Shown here one piece after another: positions 27,011 to 35,515 of a stretch of 64,000 nucleotides of DNA; position 1 is the stretch's first letter, and each line of letters starts with the position of its first letter. A program made the translations under genes and the position numbers. Source of the DNA: DATLLJ01 sp035537875 (lineage in GTDB: Bacteria; Acidobacteriota; Vicinamibacteria; Vicinamibacterales; CAVVIG01); contig DATLLJ010000044.1 in NCBI GenBank assembly GCA_035537875.1, positions 1 to 64,000 of the forward strand, in the 5' to 3' direction. Under the pieces are notes generated by a model. That model was given only the letters and a program-made list of their open reading frames with translations. It was not told where the DNA came from and did no database searches.

Positions 27011-28981
27011 ATGCGCGTCCTGTCACGGTCGCTCATCATGATTCTTGTAGCGGTCTTCCCGTTGGCGTGTGGAGGGGGATCGACATCTGATATCGCGGAA
27101 CAACCGGCTGCAACCTCGCCGTCCGGCGGCGGCTCGACGGCTTCCCTGGACAAGAACGCCTACCCGGTATTCCCAAATCCCGATGCCGGTGCGGACCCAG
27201 CCGTGCCTGCCGAACAGGGCGGAAAGGGCTTCACCGGTCAGGGATGGGAGACGAACACCGATTACGACCTTATCGGCGATCCTCGGGCAGTCAAAGGTGG
27301 GACGCTGCGACAGGCGATGCTGACCGATTTCCCGTCGACGCTTCGATACTACGGCCCGAATCGAACCGCCTGGAACAACATGCTCCACGGCCTGGCGTAT
27401 GAGACGCTCCTCGGGCTGCACCCCACGACGCTCGACTACATGCCGGTCCTCGCTACCCACTGGCAGATCTCAGCCGACAAACAGACGTTCCGCTTTCGGA
27501 TCAACCCAAACGCCCGCTGGTCGGACGGCGTGCCGGTCACGTCCGACGACGTGCTGGCGAGCTGGAAGCTGGCGACCGACAAGGGGCTCCAGGATCCGGC
27601 GATCACGCTCATCTTCTCGAGCTTCCAGCCGCCCGTCGCCGAGAGCAAATACATCGTCTCGGTCAAGGCGAAAGACGAGAACTGGCAGAACTTCCTGTAT
27701 TTCTCGGGGATGTTCATCTATCCGGCACACATCCTGAAGGGCGTGGACGGCGCGGCGTACATCAAGGAGTACAACTACAAGATGCTGCCCGGGACGGGGC
27801 CGTACATGCTCTCCGAGCAGGACGTCGAAAAGGGGAGGATGGTCCGGATTCGACGGAGGCCCGATTACTGGGCCGAAACCCATCGTCGCAACGTCGGGAT
27901 CTCGAACTTCGACGAGATCCAGCAGCTCGTGGTCCGCGATCGGAATCTCGAGTTCGAGATGTTCAAGAGGGGCGACGTCGACTACTACTTCGTGCAGCGC
28001 GCGCAGATGTGGGTCGAGGAGCTCGACTATCCGAACATCCAGCGCGGGCTCAACCAGAAACGGAAGGTGTTCAACCACAATCCGCAAGGGGTGTCGGGCA
28101 TCGCGATCAACACGCGGCGCGAGCCGTACAACGACATCAAGGTCCGCAAGGCGCTGCGCCACCTCTTCAACCGGGAGACCATGGTCGAGAAGATGATGTT
28201 CAACGAGTACGTGCTGACAGACTCGATCTTCCCGGGGAGCGTGTACGAGAACCCGAACAACGAAAAAGTCCGGTACGACCCGCAGAGAGCGCTGACGCTG
28301 CTCGCCGAAGCGGGGTGGAAGGATCGCGATTCCTCCGGGCGACTCGTGAAGAACGGCCAGCCAATGAACCTCGAGATCGTCTACGGCGACCAGGCATCCG
28401 AGCGGTACTTCACGATCTTCCAGGAGGACCTGCGCAAGATCGGGATCACGCTCAACCTCCGTTTCGTCACTTTCGAGACGCTGGTCAAGCTGCTGGACGA
28501 GCGCACGTTCAGCATGGCGTCGATCGCCTATACGGGCGAAGTGTTCCCGAGCCCCGAGGCCAACCTGCGGTCGGATCTGGCCGATCAGAAGAATACGAAC
28601 AACATCACCGGCTTCAAGAACAAGCGTGCGGACGAGATCATCGCGGCCTACACCAGGGAATTCGACTTCTCCAGGCGCGTGAAGCTCCTTCAGGAGCTCG
28701 ACGGACTGGTGACCAACGATCACAGCTGGATTCTCGAATGGTCGGCGCCGTACCAGCGTTTCGTCTACTGGAACAAGTTCGGCCAGGCGAAGGGCCTGCT
28801 GACGCGCATCGGCGACTACCGTGACATACCGTCGCTCTGGTGGATCGACCCGGCGAAAGCCGAGCAGGTGGAGGCTGCGCTCAAGGACACGTCGATCCAG
28901 CTCGGTGAAGGGGCACGCGACGATCGTTACTGGCTCGAGTTCGCGCGACTGGAGGCGCAGCGGAATCCCGTGACGCAATGA
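27011..28981 (+). CDS. YejA-like extracellular solute-binding lipoprotein (family 5)
   Basis: A 656-residue SBP_bac_5 protein. The signal peptide ends in a lipobox FPLAC (C20), so it is lipid-anchored, followed by a Gly/Ser-rich linker. NARWSDGVPVTSDDVLASWKL, LPGTGPYMLSEQDVEKG and VRKALRHLFNRETMVEKM are core motifs of peptide-binding proteins; the length and the YYGPNRTAWNNMLHGLAYETLL region resemble YejA. It should bind oligopeptides or related compounds for import. GGGGGAGCGTA precedes the ATG. A -10-like TATAGAAT lies at about 26959-26966. The stop overlaps the permease start as ATGA; five genes form one operon. Confidence 0.93.
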   Translation: MRVLSRSLIMILVAVFPLACGGGSTSDIAEQPAATSPSGGGSTASLDKNAYPVFPNPDAGADPAVPAEQGGKGFTGQGWETNTDYDLIGDPRAVKGGTLRQAMLTDFPSTLRYYGPNRTAWNNMLHGLAYETLLGLHPTTLDYMPVLATHWQISADKQTFRFRINPNARWSDGVPVTSDDVLASWKLATDKGLQDPAITLIFSSFQPPVAESKYIVSVKAKDENWQNFLYFSGMFIYPAHILKGVDGAAYIKEYNYKMLPGTGPYMLSEQDVEKGRMVRIRRRPDYWAETHRRNVGISNFDEIQQLVVRDRNLEFEMFKRGDVDYYFVQRAQMWVEELDYPNIQRGLNQKRKVFNHNPQGVSGIAINTRREPYNDIKVRKALRHLFNRETMVEKMMFNEYVLTDSIFPGSVYENPNNEKVRYDPQRALTLLAEAGWKDRDSSGRLVKNGQPMNLEIVYGDQASERYFTIFQEDLRKIGITLNLRFVTFETLVKLLDERTFSMASIAYTGEVFPSPEANLRSDLADQKNTNNITGFKNKRADEIIAAYTREFDFSRRVKLLQELDGLVTNDHSWILEWSAPYQRFVYWNKFGQAKGLLTRIGDYRDIPSLWWIDPAKAEQVEAALKDTSIQLGEGARDDRYWLEFARLEAQRNPVTQ

Positions 28982-30015
28982 CCGGCTATTTCGTCCGCCG
29001 GCTGCTTCTCATCATCCCGACGTTCATTGGCATCACGATGGTGGTGTTTGTCGTGATGCACTTCGTGCCGGGCGGACCGATCGAGCGCCAAATCATGCTG
29101 TACAAGATGGCGCTTGCCAGCGGCGAAGGCGGCGCTACCGGCGGCGGCATCGTGCGCAGCAGCACGGAAATCCCTCCGGAAGCGCTCGAGGAGCTGCGGC
29201 GCTTTTACGGCTTCGACAGGCCGGTCCACATCCGGTACGCCCGGTGGCTCTGGAACCTGATGCATCTCGACCTGGGCACGTCTTACGTGTACCAGGATCC
29301 GGTCTGGGACGTGATCAAGTCCCGCTTCCCGGTGTCGATCGTGCTTGGCATCACCGGGTTCCTGCTCAGCTATCTCGTCTGTGTGCCGCTCGGCGTGATG
29401 AAGGCGGTCCATCACGGGTCGAAGTTCGATTTCATCAGCAGCGCCCTGGTCTTCGTCGGCTATGCGGTGCCGGGATGGGCCCTCGGCACCGCTCTCCTCG
29501 TGCTCCTTGGCGGGGGCAGCTTCTGGAGTCTGTTTCCACTCGGCGGGTTCCGTCCGGATAACTGGCAGTATCTAAGCCTGTGGGGCAAGATTACCGGCCA
29601 GCTCCATCACATGTTCCTGCCAGTGCTGTGCTACATGGTGGGATCGTTCGCCACCGAGACGATCCTGGCGAAAAACTCGCTCATGGAGAACCTCGGTCAG
29701 GACTACGTCCGGACGGCATTTGCCAAGGGCCTGACCGAGCGGCGCGTGATCTTCATCCACGCACTGCGGAACTCGCTGATTCCACTCGTGACCGGGCTCG
29801 GGCACGTCATCAGCCTGGTGCTGGCCGGGTCGTTCCTGATCGAGCGTGTGTTCAACATCGACGGCATGGGCTATCTGGGATACACGGCCATCCTGCAGCG
29901 TGACTATCCGGTCGCGCTCGGCATCCTGGTGGTCGGCAGCCTGCTGATGCTCGTCGGCAATATCCTCTCCGACATCTTCTACGCCCTGGTCGACCCGCGC
30001 ATCCGCTTCCAATGA
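28978..30015 (+). CDS. YejB-like peptide ABC transporter permease
   Basis: A 345-residue BPD_transp_1 inner-membrane permease with about six membrane spans. It begins with the conserved FVRRLLLIIPTFIGITMVVF and PGGPIERQIM, then a cytoplasmic helix segment, and carries the EAA-loop region LGQDYVRTAFAKGLTERRVIFIHALRNSLIP, in part, that contacts the ATPases. The extra stretch of about 40 residues after the first span (YKMALASGEGGATGGGIV) is typical of the YejB type rather than DppB/OppB. It overlaps both neighbours by four bases (ATGA), showing coupled translation. Confidence 0.93.
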   Translation: MTGYFVRRLLLIIPTFIGITMVVFVVMHFVPGGPIERQIMLYKMALASGEGGATGGGIVRSSTEIPPEALEELRRFYGFDRPVHIRYARWLWNLMHLDLGTSYVYQDPVWDVIKSRFPVSIVLGITGFLLSYLVCVPLGVMKAVHHGSKFDFISSALVFVGYAVPGWALGTALLVLLGGGSFWSLFPLGGFRPDNWQYLSLWGKITGQLHHMFLPVLCYMVGSFATETILAKNSLMENLGQDYVRTAFAKGLTERRVIFIHALRNSLIPLVTGLGHVISLVLAGSFLIERVFNIDGMGYLGYTAILQRDYPVALGILVVGSLLMLVGNILSDIFYALVDPRIRFQ

Positions 30016-31118
30016 GCGACGGAGAGCGGAGCCTCGAGCAGGCAGTGGCGCCGTCAGGGTCGATCCTGCGGAAACGGCTGCGCAAGTTCCGCCGGCTGAC
30101 TCGGGGCTACGTGGCGTTTCTCGCGATCGCCGGGGCCTATTCGGTGTCATTCTTCCTGCCGCTGCTCGCCAACAATGTCGCTCTCGTCGTCAAGTACCAG
30201 GGGCAGTACTACTTCCCCATCGCCGCCTACCACGCAGCCTCGGAGTTTGGGCTCAACACGATCGGCGAGCCCGACTACCGGGGGCTCAAGAGCTATTTTG
30301 CCGCCGAGGGCCAGGGCAATTGGGTGCTGCTGCCGCCGTACCCGTATGGGCCTAACGAATCGCTGTTCGATCTCCCTGGGTCTCCTCCCCATCCGCCCTC
30401 GGCACGAAATATCTTCGGGACCGACGACCGCGGCCGTGACGTTCTGGTGCGCCTGGCGTACGGCTTCAACATCTCGCTGACGTTCGCGATTCTCGTGACA
30501 TGCGTCGGATACCTCGCCGGCGTCAGCATAGGGGCCGCTCTTGGATACTTCGGCGGGAAGCTGGACATCTTCGGCCAGCGCGGCATCGAGATCTGGTCGT
30601 CGCTGCCGTTTCTCTACACGATCATCATCATCAGCTCGGTCGTCGTGCCCGTTTATCTCCCGGGCCGGAACCAGCTGCTCCAACCGTCGTTCTGGCTGCT
30701 CGTCGGCATTCTCGCGGTCTTCGACTGGATGGGCATTACCTACTACATCCGCGGCGAGTTCTACCGCGAAAAAGCGAAAGACTACGTCGGCGCCGCCATT
30801 GTCGCCGGCGTCTCCGAACCGGCTATCATGTTCCGCCATATTCTGCCGAACGCGCTGACTCCGGTCGTCTCCTTCGCGCCTTTCAATATCGTCGCCAACA
30901 TCGGAGCGCTCGTCGCGCTCGACTTTCTCGGCTTTGGCCTTCCGGCGCCGACACCGAGCTGGGGCGAGCTGATTGGCCAGGGAATGGAAAACCTCACGAA
31001 GTGGTGGCTGGTGTTCTTCCCGCTGGGTGCCCTCTTCGTTACGCTCCTGCTCGTCGTCTTTATCGGCGAGGCTGTGCGCGAGGCCTTCGACCCGAAGGAA
31101 TACTCGCGGCTGCGCTGA
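30012..31118 (+). CDS. YejE-like peptide ABC transporter permease
   Basis: A 368-residue second permease of the pair. The N-terminal span (YVAFLAIAGAYSVSFFLPLLA) is followed by a long periplasmic insert of about 90 residues containing YRGLKSYFAAEGQGNWVLLP and ending GTDDRGRDVLVRLAYG, the usual OppC-type signature. This large insert marks YejE-like proteins. The EAA loop is seen near YREKAKDYVGAAIVAG and ILPNALTPVVSF. It starts within the stop of the YejB-like gene and is followed three bases later by the first ATPase. Confidence 0.92.
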   Translation: MSDGERSLEQAVAPSGSILRKRLRKFRRLTRGYVAFLAIAGAYSVSFFLPLLANNVALVVKYQGQYYFPIAAYHAASEFGLNTIGEPDYRGLKSYFAAEGQGNWVLLPPYPYGPNESLFDLPGSPPHPPSARNIFGTDDRGRDVLVRLAYGFNISLTFAILVTCVGYLAGVSIGAALGYFGGKLDIFGQRGIEIWSSLPFLYTIIIISSVVVPVYLPGRNQLLQPSFWLLVGILAVFDWMGITYYIRGEFYREKAKDYVGAAIVAGVSEPAIMFRHILPNALTPVVSFAPFNIVANIGALVALDFLGFGLPAPTPSWGELIGQGMENLTKWWLVFFPLGALFVTLLLVVFIGEAVREAFDPKEYSRLR

Positions 31119-31121
31119 GTC

Positions 31122-32168
31122 ATGTCCGCCCCTTTTCCCCGCGCCGACGCCGAGACCACCGTCACTGCAGCCCCGGTCCCGCTCGTCGAGATTCGAGGCC
31201 TGCGAACCCACTTCTTCACCGAATCCGGCGTCGCCAGAGCGGTCGACGGCGTGGACCTCGACATCATGCGCGGCGAGGTGCTCGGCCTCGTCGGCGAGTC
31301 GGGTTCCGGCAAGAGCGTGACCGCGCTCAGCATCCTGCGCCTCGTGCCGGACCCGCCCGGCCGCATCGTCGGCGGCGAGGTTCGCTTCAAGGGCCGCGAC
31401 CTGCTGAGACTCTCCTGGGACGAGATCCGTTCGATCCGCGGGCGCGAGATCAGCATGATCTTCCAGGAGCCGATGACGTCGCTCAATCCGGTCTTCAAGA
31501 TCGGCATGCAGGTGATGGAGGTCATCCTCGCTCACGAGCGTGTACCCGAGGAGCAGGCGCGGGCTCGCGCCGAAAAGCTGCTCAACGCGGTGGGGATTCC
31601 GGACCCGCAGGCGCGCATGAATCAGTATCCGCACGAGCTATCGGGCGGGATGCGCCAGCGCGTGATGATCGCGATCGCGCTGGCCCTCAACCCGGCCCTT
31701 CTCATCGCGGACGAGCCGACGACAGCGCTCGACGTGACGATACAGGCACAGATCCTGGATTTGATGCTCGAGATGAAGGATCGGGACGACTCGATTCTGC
31801 TCATCACTCATAACCTGGCGGTCGTCGCGGAGACCTGCGATCGCGTGGCGGTCATGTACGGCGGCAAGATTCAGGAGGTCGCCCCGGTCCGCGAGCTGTT
31901 TCACAATCCGCTGCACCCCTATACTCGCGGCCTGCTCGCCTCGCTGCCCCGGGTGGACGGCGAGAGGGCCGAGCGTTTGACGACCATTCCCGGCTCGGTG
32001 CCGGACATCCACGAGCTCCCCCCGGGCTGCAAATTCACGTCTCGCTGCACGGAGCGTTTCGAGCCATGCCAGGGGATCGAGCCCCCGCTGATTGAAGCGG
32101 GGCCCGGCCACTGGGTGCGGTGCCACCTCCACGACAGTTGCCATGGGTACCATGGACGCCATTCTTGA
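31122..32168 (+). CDS. Peptide ABC transporter ATP-binding protein (OppD/DppD-like)
   Basis: A 348-residue ABC ATPase: Walker A GESGSGKS, Q-loop IFQEPMTSLNP, ABC signature LSGGMRQRVMIA, Walker B LLIADEPTTALDV and H-loop ITHNLAVVAE. The C-terminal oligopeptide-transporter extension (PGSVPDIHELPPGCKFTSRC, then CQG) has cysteines that in relatives bind an iron-sulfur cluster. It powers import through the YejB/YejE-like channel together with the next ATPase. It overlaps the following gene by about 25 bases. In YejF the two ATPase halves are fused; here they are separate genes. Confidence 0.94.
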   Translation: MSAPFPRADAETTVTAAPVPLVEIRGLRTHFFTESGVARAVDGVDLDIMRGEVLGLVGESGSGKSVTALSILRLVPDPPGRIVGGEVRFKGRDLLRLSWDEIRSIRGREISMIFQEPMTSLNPVFKIGMQVMEVILAHERVPEEQARARAEKLLNAVGIPDPQARMNQYPHELSGGMRQRVMIAIALALNPALLIADEPTTALDVTIQAQILDLMLEMKDRDDSILLITHNLAVVAETCDRVAVMYGGKIQEVAPVRELFHNPLHPYTRGLLASLPRVDGERAERLTTIPGSVPDIHELPPGCKFTSRCTERFEPCQGIEPPLIEAGPGHWVRCHLHDSCHGYHGRHS

Positions 32169-33168
32169 AGTCCAGGACCTGGCGGTCCGGTTCCCGGTCT
32201 TCGGCGGAATCATCCCGCGCAAGAAGGCGGAGGTGCGGGCCGTCGACGGCGTATCCCTGACGCTCGGCCGCGGGGAGACGGTCGGCCTCGTTGGCGAGTC
32301 GGGCTGCGGCAAGACGACCGTGGGCCGCGCGATCGTCCACATCCTCCGCGCGATGAGCTATCGCGTCGAGGTGGAAGGGCGCATTCTCTATCACCACCCG
32401 GGCGGCGTCGTCGATCTGGCGTCGCTCACGGGTCGGCAGATGCGGCGCTACCGATCCGATCTGCAGATGGTCTTCCAGGACCCTTACTCGTCATTGAATC
32501 CGCGCATGACGGTCGGCAACATCATCGAGGAGCCCCTGAAGATCCACACGAAGGACTCGGCGGCGGCGCGCCGCGAGAGGGTTCGCTGGTTGCTGGACAA
32601 GGTGCGGTTGTCCCCGGAACATGCGAGCCGGTACCCACACGAGTTTTCGGGTGGTCAGCGGCAGCGAATTGGCATCGCCCGTGCGCTTGCGACGAACCCG
32701 AAGATTGTGATCGCCGACGAACCGGTCAGCGCGCTGGACGTCTCGATTCAGGCCCAGGTGATCAACCTCATGCAGGATCTCCAGCAGGAGTTCGGGCTGT
32801 CGTACCTCTTCATCTCGCACGATCTCTCGGTCGTCAGGCACATCTCGGACCGCATCTTCGTCATGTACCTCGGGCAAATCGTCGAAGCGGGTCCCGCCGA
32901 GGCGATCTATCGAAATCCTCTGCACCCGTACTCGCGCCTGCTGCTGTCCGCCGTGCCGCGGCCGGATCCCGATCTGCGCCGCCGACGGGCGCCTCGACTG
33001 CGCGACGACTTGCCGTCGCCGCTCAACAAGCCGTCTGGATGCGCGTTCAGGACGCGATGCCCGATTGCCCAGCCGAGCTGCGCTGACCAGGTTCCCCCGC
33101 TCGAAGAGCGCCACGGGCGTCAGGTGGCTTGCCCGTATGCGGAGCAGGGGCTGGAGTTGGGAGGCTAG
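32143..33168 (+). CDS. Peptide ABC transporter ATP-binding protein (OppF/DppF-like)
   Basis: A 341-residue second ATPase: Walker A GESGCGKT, MVFQDPYSSLNPRMTV, signature FSGGQRQRIGIA, Walker B IVIADEPVSALDV and H-loop ISHDLSVVRH. The C-terminal extension carries CAFRTRCP and SCADQ cysteines. The start is taken at ATG 32143, inside the end of the previous gene; ATG 32152 is equally good. The last codons (QGLELGG, then TAG) are written by the first copy of a tandem repeat array beginning at 33146, so the natural end of the protein appears to have been replaced or extended by the repeat. Confidence 0.93.
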   Translation: MGTMDAILEVQDLAVRFPVFGGIIPRKKAEVRAVDGVSLTLGRGETVGLVGESGCGKTTVGRAIVHILRAMSYRVEVEGRILYHHPGGVVDLASLTGRQMRRYRSDLQMVFQDPYSSLNPRMTVGNIIEEPLKIHTKDSAAARRERVRWLLDKVRLSPEHASRYPHEFSGGQRQRIGIARALATNPKIVIADEPVSALDVSIQAQVINLMQDLQQEFGLSYLFISHDLSVVRHISDRIFVMYLGQIVEAGPAEAIYRNPLHPYSRLLLSAVPRPDPDLRRRRAPRLRDDLPSPLNKPSGCAFRTRCPIAQPSCADQVPPLEERHGRQVACPYAEQGLELGG

Positions 33169-33220
33169 GGGCCAGAGGTTGGAGGCTAGGGGCTGGAGGT
33201 TAGGGGCTGGATTTGGAGGT
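33146..33220 (+). repeat. Tandem array of a 21-base G-rich unit at the end of the importer operon
   Basis: Four copies of a unit starting AGGGGCTGG or AGGGGCCAG: 33146-33166, 33167-33187, 33188-33201 (truncated) and 33202-33220 (truncated). Copy 1 encodes the end of the OppF-like protein, the junction of copies 1 and 2 gives its TAG stop, and the last copy ends in TTTGGAGGT, the ribosome binding site of the next gene. Confidence 0.8.
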
Positions 33221-33225
33221 TTCGC

Positions 33226-33822
33226 ATGCCTTTCACCCTGGCCATACTCGCAACGATTCTTGGCTACACGTGGGTGCTCGAGCCGCGTGGCGTCCCCGTC
33301 GGCGTACCCGCCGTCATCGTTGTTGCCATCACTGTATTGAACGGATGGCGTTCAGGCGTAGTGGGCGCGTCTCCAAGAGCGCTGCTGCCCGCTTCACGAG
33401 CGGCCGCGCTCTTCACCGTGGCGGCAGTGCTCGTGGTGCTCGGTGCCGGGCTGGCGCTCGGTACCCTTCACGATCGCGGGGCGTCGCTCCGCGACATCGC
33501 CCTCCTGATCCCCTGGGGCACCGCACAACAGTGGGTGCTTCAGACAGTCGTCCACCACGAGGCGCGCCGGCTGACCTCGCCGAAGCAAGGCATCGTTGTT
33601 GCCGCGGCGGTCTTCGCGGTTGTCCACATGCCGAATCCGCTGTTGATGATGACGACGTTTGCTGGTGCGCTCGGCTGGTGCGCGATTTTCACCCGCCATT
33701 CGAACATCCTGCCGCTCGGCGTCTCGCACGCGATTGCAACGCTCGCGCTTCTGTATGCGTTCGACGACGAACTCACGGGGCACCTTCGCATCGGCCAGGC
33801 GTATCTGCGGCTCCCCCGCTGA
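33226..33822 (+). CDS. CPBP-family intramembrane protease homologue
   Basis: A 198-residue membrane protein with about six hydrophobic segments. The CPBP/Abi hallmarks are partly present: motif 1, normally EExxxR, reads QTVVHHEARR here with a single Glu, motif 2 is FAVVHMPNP with His, and motif 3 is LGVSHAIATL with His. Related proteins cleave prenylated or other membrane substrates, protect against bacteriocins or have lost activity. The ATG follows GGAGG by 7 bases; that site belongs to the repeat array at 33146-33220. It is convergent with dapF. Whether it is active is uncertain because motif 1 is divergent. Confidence 0.7.
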   Translation: MPFTLAILATILGYTWVLEPRGVPVGVPAVIVVAITVLNGWRSGVVGASPRALLPASRAAALFTVAAVLVVLGAGLALGTLHDRGASLRDIALLIPWGTAQQWVLQTVVHHEARRLTSPKQGIVVAAAVFAVVHMPNPLLMMTTFAGALGWCAIFTRHSNILPLGVSHAIATLALLYAFDDELTGHLRIGQAYLRLPR

Positions 33823-33889
33823 GCAGGTGGCACAGTACGAGGGCCGGGAGTGGCCTGCAGTGGCTCTCCGCGTACCACTCACGGGATCG

Positions 33890-34717
33890 TTAGGATCGAT
33901 CCCGCAGCCACTCCCCATCGAAGAGAATCTCGGCCCAGCCCGTGAGGTAAACGCTGTCGTCCAGCCATTCGACCCGCTGCGCGCCGCCGGGCGCGATGAC
34001 ATCGGCCTCACGACGAGCTCCGCCGTAGGCGGCGGCGGCGACGAGGGCTGCGCACGATCCGGTGCCCGACGATGTCGTTGGACCGACGCCGCGCTCCCAG
34101 ATGAGGATGCGGACGGTGTCAGGGGCTTCGACGGCGGCGAATTCGACGTTCGTGCCCTCGGGAAACTGGGGATGCCGCTCGAGGCTGTGGCCAATGCTCT
34201 CGAAGCGGGTCTGGTCGGGCAACGGGCCGAGCAACACCGCTTGTGGATTGCCGAAGTCCATCACCACCAGCGTCAGACTGTGGCCACCCGCCGCGATTTG
34301 GATTTGCCGGAGATCGCGGGGCAACCCCATCGCGGTCCGAAACGTCTGACGTGCGTCGGCGTCGCGCCCTTCCAGGCGGGTCAATTGTTTCGCACCAGCC
34401 TCGGTGTGAATCGTGACCCGGTTCGTTGACTGGCCTGCAGGACGATCGCGCAGCAGCAGCGCGCCCAGCCCGCGGACACCATTTCCCGATACTTCCGCTC
34501 GCCCGCCGTCGGCATTGAACAGCTGCATGGCCGCCCCCTCAGGGGTCGGCACGAAGACGATCAGACCGTCGGCGCCGACGCCCGTGTGGCGATTGCACAA
34601 TTCCCTGGCAAGCGCGTCGAACGGTCGGCCATCCACAGCCTCGCGTCGGACGTACAGGAAGTCGTTACCGTAGGCGTGTGCTTTGGTGAAGGGAAATGAG
34701 CCGGGGAATTTGGTCAT
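33890..34717 (-). CDS. dapF: Diaminopimelate epimerase homologue lacking both catalytic cysteines
   Basis: A 275-residue DapF-fold protein of normal length with KAHAYGNDF, RHTGVGADGL, FNADGGRAEV, GTNVEF and ERGVGPTTSSGTGSCAA. In true DapF the two catalytic residues are cysteines in the CGNG and CGTG motifs. Here they read SGNG (S77) and SGTG (S217), both encoded by TCG. All other motif positions are kept, so this is unlikely to be sequencing error. The enzyme may use serines, act on another substrate, or be a non-catalytic relative. The start codon ATG and the codons MTK come from a word-repeat array (34711-34750). I keep the symbol only to mark the family. Confidence 0.8.
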   Translation of the reverse strand: MTKFPGSFPFTKAHAYGNDFLYVRREAVDGRPFDALARELCNRHTGVGADGLIVFVPTPEGAAMQLFNADGGRAEVSGNGVRGLGALLLRDRPAGQSTNRVTIHTEAGAKQLTRLEGRDADARQTFRTAMGLPRDLRQIQIAAGGHSLTLVVMDFGNPQAVLLGPLPDQTRFESIGHSLERHPQFPEGTNVEFAAVEAPDTVRILIWERGVGPTTSSGTGSCAALVAAAAYGGARREADVIAPGGAQRVEWLDDSVYLTGWAEILFDGEWLRDRS

Positions 34718-34750
34718 CGGGTCATCTGGTCACTGATTGGGTCATTTGGT
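34711..34750. repeat. Word-repeat array at the methyltransferase-dapF junction
   Basis: Repeated words GGTCATCGG, GGTCATCTGG and GGGTCATTTGG lie head to tail. The array contains the ATG of dapF (34715-34717 on the minus strand) and the TGA of the methyltransferase (34742-34744). It shares a string of about 20 bases with the array beside larC at 25655-25683. Confidence 0.65.
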
Positions 34751-35500
34751 GCAGAACGCGAGCAGATGCCACCCGAAGCGCCGTACCATCGCGCGCGGCA
34801 GCGCGTTGAAGGTGCCGACGAACAGGCCGTTATACAGTGCGCCTTTCCAGCCGCCGTGGAGGCGCGACTTCACCGGAAAGCGTTCGGGGACGATGCGCAC
34901 CGTGCGAAATCGTGTCAGAAGGCGTCGAAACTCTTTCTCGCTGAACTTGAGCAACACCGGGGCATCGTCGTGCTCGAGCCCCACCTTCATCACCTTCGAG
35001 AGTGCATTCAGCCACGACACGCGGTTGTACACCTGAAAGATCGCCTGGCCTCCAGGTTTCAGCACGCGATGGCATTCGTTGACAAGCTGCTGCGGGTTCG
35101 CGGTGTACTGCACCACTCCGTGGGCATACACCAGGTCGAACGTCTCGTCCGCAAACGGAAGCGATTCGCCATCCGCGATCTCGAACCGACCCGTCAGACC
35201 CTGCTGCTCGAAGTTCGCCTTCGCGAGGGCAATCGCCGATGCGGTGAGATCGACGCCGCAGACGCGGGCGCCGCCCTTTGCGAACCGGGCGAGATCCACC
35301 CCGGCGCCGCAGCCGACCTCGAGTACCGATCGGCCACGCCACGCGTCGAAGCCCACCAGGCGCGGCAGGTGGTGCAGTTTTTCAAAGTGGTACTGGTCGA
35401 GGTCATCGAAGAAGCCACGCGATCCCACGGGATGCTTCGTGATGTCGAGATCGTGGATGTGCCGTTCCCAGTATTCACGGACCTGCTCAGTTGTCGCCAC
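34742..35500 (-). CDS. Class I SAM-dependent methyltransferase
   Basis: A 252-residue Methyltransf_11-type enzyme. SVLEVGCGAGVDLARFA is the SAM-binding motif I, CGVDLTASAIALA motif II, DETFDLVYAHGVVQYT the post-motif, and ECHRVLKPGGQAIFQVYNR motif III. The C terminus (RFPVKSRLHGGWKGALYNG, in part) may bind the acceptor, which is unknown. The start is set at GTG 35500 because the -10 box TATAGT lies exactly 6 bases upstream and the residues before it (ORF open to 35533) are written by the inverted-repeat element. It runs toward dapF. Confidence 0.85.
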   Translation of the reverse strand: MATTEQVREYWERHIHDLDITKHPVGSRGFFDDLDQYHFEKLHHLPRLVGFDAWRGRSVLEVGCGAGVDLARFAKGGARVCGVDLTASAIALAKANFEQQGLTGRFEIADGESLPFADETFDLVYAHGVVQYTANPQQLVNECHRVLKPGGQAIFQVYNRVSWLNALSKVMKVGLEHDDAPVLLKFSEKEFRRLLTRFRTVRIVPERFPVKSRLHGGWKGALYNGLFVGTFNALPRAMVRRFGWHLLAFCTK

Positions 35501-35506
35501 GACAGA

Positions 35507-35512
35507 ACTATA
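35507..35512 (-). promoter_or_regulatory. -10 box of the methyltransferase gene
   Basis: The minus strand reads TATAGT six bases before GTG 35500, predicting a leaderless transcript. No consensus -35 is visible. Confidence 0.45.
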
Positions 35513-35515
35513 GCA

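Noticed and set aside
27470..28978. A 502-codon minus-strand frame opposite the YejA-like gene
   Set aside because: It is a shadow of a clear solute-binding protein gene with signal peptide and ribosome binding site.
30147..31634. A 495-codon minus-strand frame across the importer genes
   Set aside because: It spans two well-supported plus-strand genes and has a highly charged low-complexity translation.
33146..33220. A CRISPR array
   Set aside because: The units are tandem with no unique spacers and no cas genes are near.
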